Shown piece after piece: positions 62,727 to 64,000 of a DNA stretch of 64,000 nucleotides; within the stretch, counting starts at the first letter, position 1, and every line of letters begins with the position of its first letter. The DNA is from Brenneria corticis (GTDB lineage Bacteria; Pseudomonadota; Gammaproteobacteria; Enterobacterales; Enterobacteriaceae), in the NCBI RefSeq assembly GCF_003115855.1, contig NZ_KZ819089.1, forward strand, positions 22,776-86,775. Reading direction: 5' to 3'. Position numbers and translations under genes: made by a program. Below the pieces are notes generated by a model that was not told the origin of the DNA, searched no databases, and worked only from the letters and a program-made list of their open reading frames with translations.

Positions 62727-62817
62727 GCCTCTATCCTCATTAATCGGCGTAATATTGCGTCATTCTCCCACAGCGTCGCGGCCGTCTCCACCATAAAGTT
62801 TGCCGCCGACACTTGAA

Positions 62818-62856
62818 ATTGAATAATTACACATATAAAGTGAATTTTAATTCAAC
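62818..62856. promoter_or_regulatory. Tandem ARG boxes upstream of argI
   Basis: The second 18-base box (62839-62856) contains the perfect palindrome TGAATTTTAATTCA. The first (62818-62835) contains TGAATAATTACACA, with a well-kept left half and poor right half. They are 21 bases apart centre to centre, the spacing expected for an ArgR hexamer, and lie just before argI. Confidence 0.88.
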
Positions 62857-62888
62857 ATTTAGCGTTGAGCCGCATGGAGATATGCCTC

Positions 62889-63896
62889 ATGAACCCGTTT
62901 TACAAGCGTCATTTTTTAAGATTAATGGATTTTACGCCAGTAGAAATTACCGCGCTGTTAGCCCTGTCGGCGCAGCTGAAAGCCGATAAAAAAAGCGGCG
63001 CCGAAGTCCGCCGCCTGTCAGGCAAAAACATCGCACTCATCTTCGAAAAAGATTCGACCCGCACTCGTTGCTCTTTCGAAGTTGCTGCGTACGACCAGGG
63101 GGCGCAGGTGACCTACCTGGCGCCCAGCGGCAGTCAAATCGGGCATAAGGAGTCCATCAAGGATACCGCGCGCGTTCTGGGCCGCATGTACGACGGCATT
63201 CAGTATCGCGGCTACGGTCAGCAGATCGTGGAAACGCTGGCGCAGTATGCCGGCGTCCCGGTGTGGAACGGGCTGACGGACGAATTCCACCCGACGCAGC
63301 TGCTGGCGGATTTACTGACCATGCAGGAGCATTCACCCGCCAGGGCGCTGTCCTCCATTAAGCTCGCCTATGTGGGCGACGCCCGCAACAATATGGGCAA
63401 TACCATGCTGGAGGCGGCCGCTCTCACCGGGCTGGATTTGCGGCTGGTGGCGCCTGAAGCCTGCTGGCCGGAAGCGGGACTGGTGGCGGAATGCCAGGCG
63501 GCGGCCAAACGGACCGGCGGCAGCATTACGCTGACGGAAGATATCGCCGCGGGCGTGGCGGGGGTCGACTATATCTATAGCGACGTGTGGGTCTCCATGG
63601 GCGAACCCAAGGAGACCTGGCGGCAGCGCATTACGCTGCTGAAACCTTATCAGGTGAATATGGCGATGATCGCCGCCACTGGTAATCCCCAGGTGAAATT
63701 CCTGCACTGCCTGCCGGCGTTCCATGACGACCAGACCACGCTCGGCAAACAGATGGCCGAGCAGTACGGACTACAGGGCGGAATGGAAGTCACGGACGAG
63801 GTGTTCGAATCCGCGCACAGCATCGTGTTCGATCAGGCGGAAAACCGCATGCACACCATTAAAGCGGTGATGGTGGCGACGCTAAGCCAGGATTAG
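62889..63896 (+). CDS. argI: Ornithine carbamoyltransferase
   Basis: This 335-residue enzyme makes citrulline from ornithine and carbamoyl phosphate in arginine synthesis. Motifs are the carbamoyl phosphate loop STRTRCSFE near residue 56, FHPTQLLADLLT near 134, and the ornithine-site FLHCLPAFHD near 272. The ATG at 62889 follows GGAGA and gives the E. coli N-terminus MNPFYKRHFL(R); an upstream in-frame ATG has no homology. Tandem ARG boxes indicate repression by ArgR with arginine. Confidence 0.96.
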   Translation: MNPFYKRHFLRLMDFTPVEITALLALSAQLKADKKSGAEVRRLSGKNIALIFEKDSTRTRCSFEVAAYDQGAQVTYLAPSGSQIGHKESIKDTARVLGRMYDGIQYRGYGQQIVETLAQYAGVPVWNGLTDEFHPTQLLADLLTMQEHSPARALSSIKLAYVGDARNNMGNTMLEAAALTGLDLRLVAPEACWPEAGLVAECQAAAKRTGGSITLTEDIAAGVAGVDYIYSDVWVSMGEPKETWRQRITLLKPYQVNMAMIAATGNPQVKFLHCLPAFHDDQTTLGKQMAEQYGLQGGMEVTDEVFESAHSIVFDQAENRMHTIKAVMVATLSQD

Positions 63897-63942
63897 CGCG
63901 TCCCGGCCTCCTCCCCTTCGCCGGCTGTCTCTATACACAAAT

Positions 63943-63994
63943 CCAAGGAACCCTCTAGAGGCCATGTGTATTCTGGTCTTGGGTTCATTCTTGG
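63943..63994 (+). terminator. Possible long hairpin after argI
   Basis: CCAAG-GAACCC (63943-63953) can pair with GGGTTC and CTTGG (63981-63986 and 63990-63994) with a 3-base bulge, and TTCTTT follows. The loop is long (27 bases) and contains the palindrome CCTCTAGAGG. It may be an argI terminator, but the window ends here and the context cannot be judged. Confidence 0.3.
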
Positions 63995-64000
63995 TTCTTT

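Noticed and set aside
1..64000. CRISPR arrays, tRNA or rRNA genes, and complete insertion sequences
   Set aside because: No regularly spaced repeats, no tRNA cloverleaf or rRNA sequence and no transposase frame were seen anywhere in the window.

Overview
The window looks like chromosome of a plant- or soil-associated member of the Enterobacterales, most like Pectobacteriaceae (Dickeya/Brenneria/Pectobacterium type). Reasons: close E. coli-type housekeeping genes (prfC, osmY, serB-radA-nadR, 6S RNA, zapA, pepP-ubiH-ubiI, rraB, argI), a GC-rich coding style, an ERIC repeat, Fur/CRP/ArgR/NadR operators of enterobacterial type, and a chrysobactin-like catechol siderophore locus. The genus is inference.

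Layout. 1-1.0 kb: end of an S24-type repressor cut by the window edge, then chaB. 1.0-7.9 kb: phosphopantetheinyl transferase entD, a CNT nucleoside transporter, yjjV, a CsbD-like gene, ytjA, osmY, an ERIC element with an internal insertion, and prfC. 8.1-29.5 kb: the siderophore locus, with entCEBA facing fepB, entS facing fepDG, then (all minus strand) fepC, an Fct/FhuA-class TonB receptor, fes, an MbtH-like gene and a two-module NRPS. Fur operators sit at four promoters. 29.6-41.1 kb: housekeeping genes ytjB-serB-radA-nadR meeting ygfA-ssrS-zapA, then ygfB-pepP-ubiH-ubiI and a CurA-like reductase. 41.3-44.2 kb: an AT-rich accessory patch with a PchB-like isochorismate pyruvate lyase and a second isochorismate synthase (predicted salicylate synthesis), then a YagU-like membrane protein. 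44.4-49.5 kb: a peptide-type ABC importer. 49.5-54.5 kb: rhamnose genes rhaS/rhaBAD/rhaM. 54.6-56.2 kb: a chemoreceptor. 56.3-61.4 kb: a nikABCDE-type importer. 61.7-64 kb: a GNAT acetyltransferase, rraB and argI.

How it works together. EntC, EntB and EntA make 2,3-dihydroxybenzoate (DHB); EntE loads it on the EntB aryl carrier; EntD activates the carriers. The NRPS has the order C-A-T-C-A-T-TE: the first A domain has an acidic pocket suited to a basic amino acid, the second has the exact EntF serine code, and no epimerase is present. The predicted product is therefore an oligo(DHB-L-cationic residue-L-Ser) triscatechol, not enterobactin. EntS exports it, the TonB receptor and FepBDGC import it, and Fes hydrolyses the ester backbone. 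Elsewhere a second isochorismate synthase with a catalytically intact PchB homologue should divert chorismate to salicylate, and no Fur box is visible there. These two chorismate-derived systems are the most interesting content of the window.
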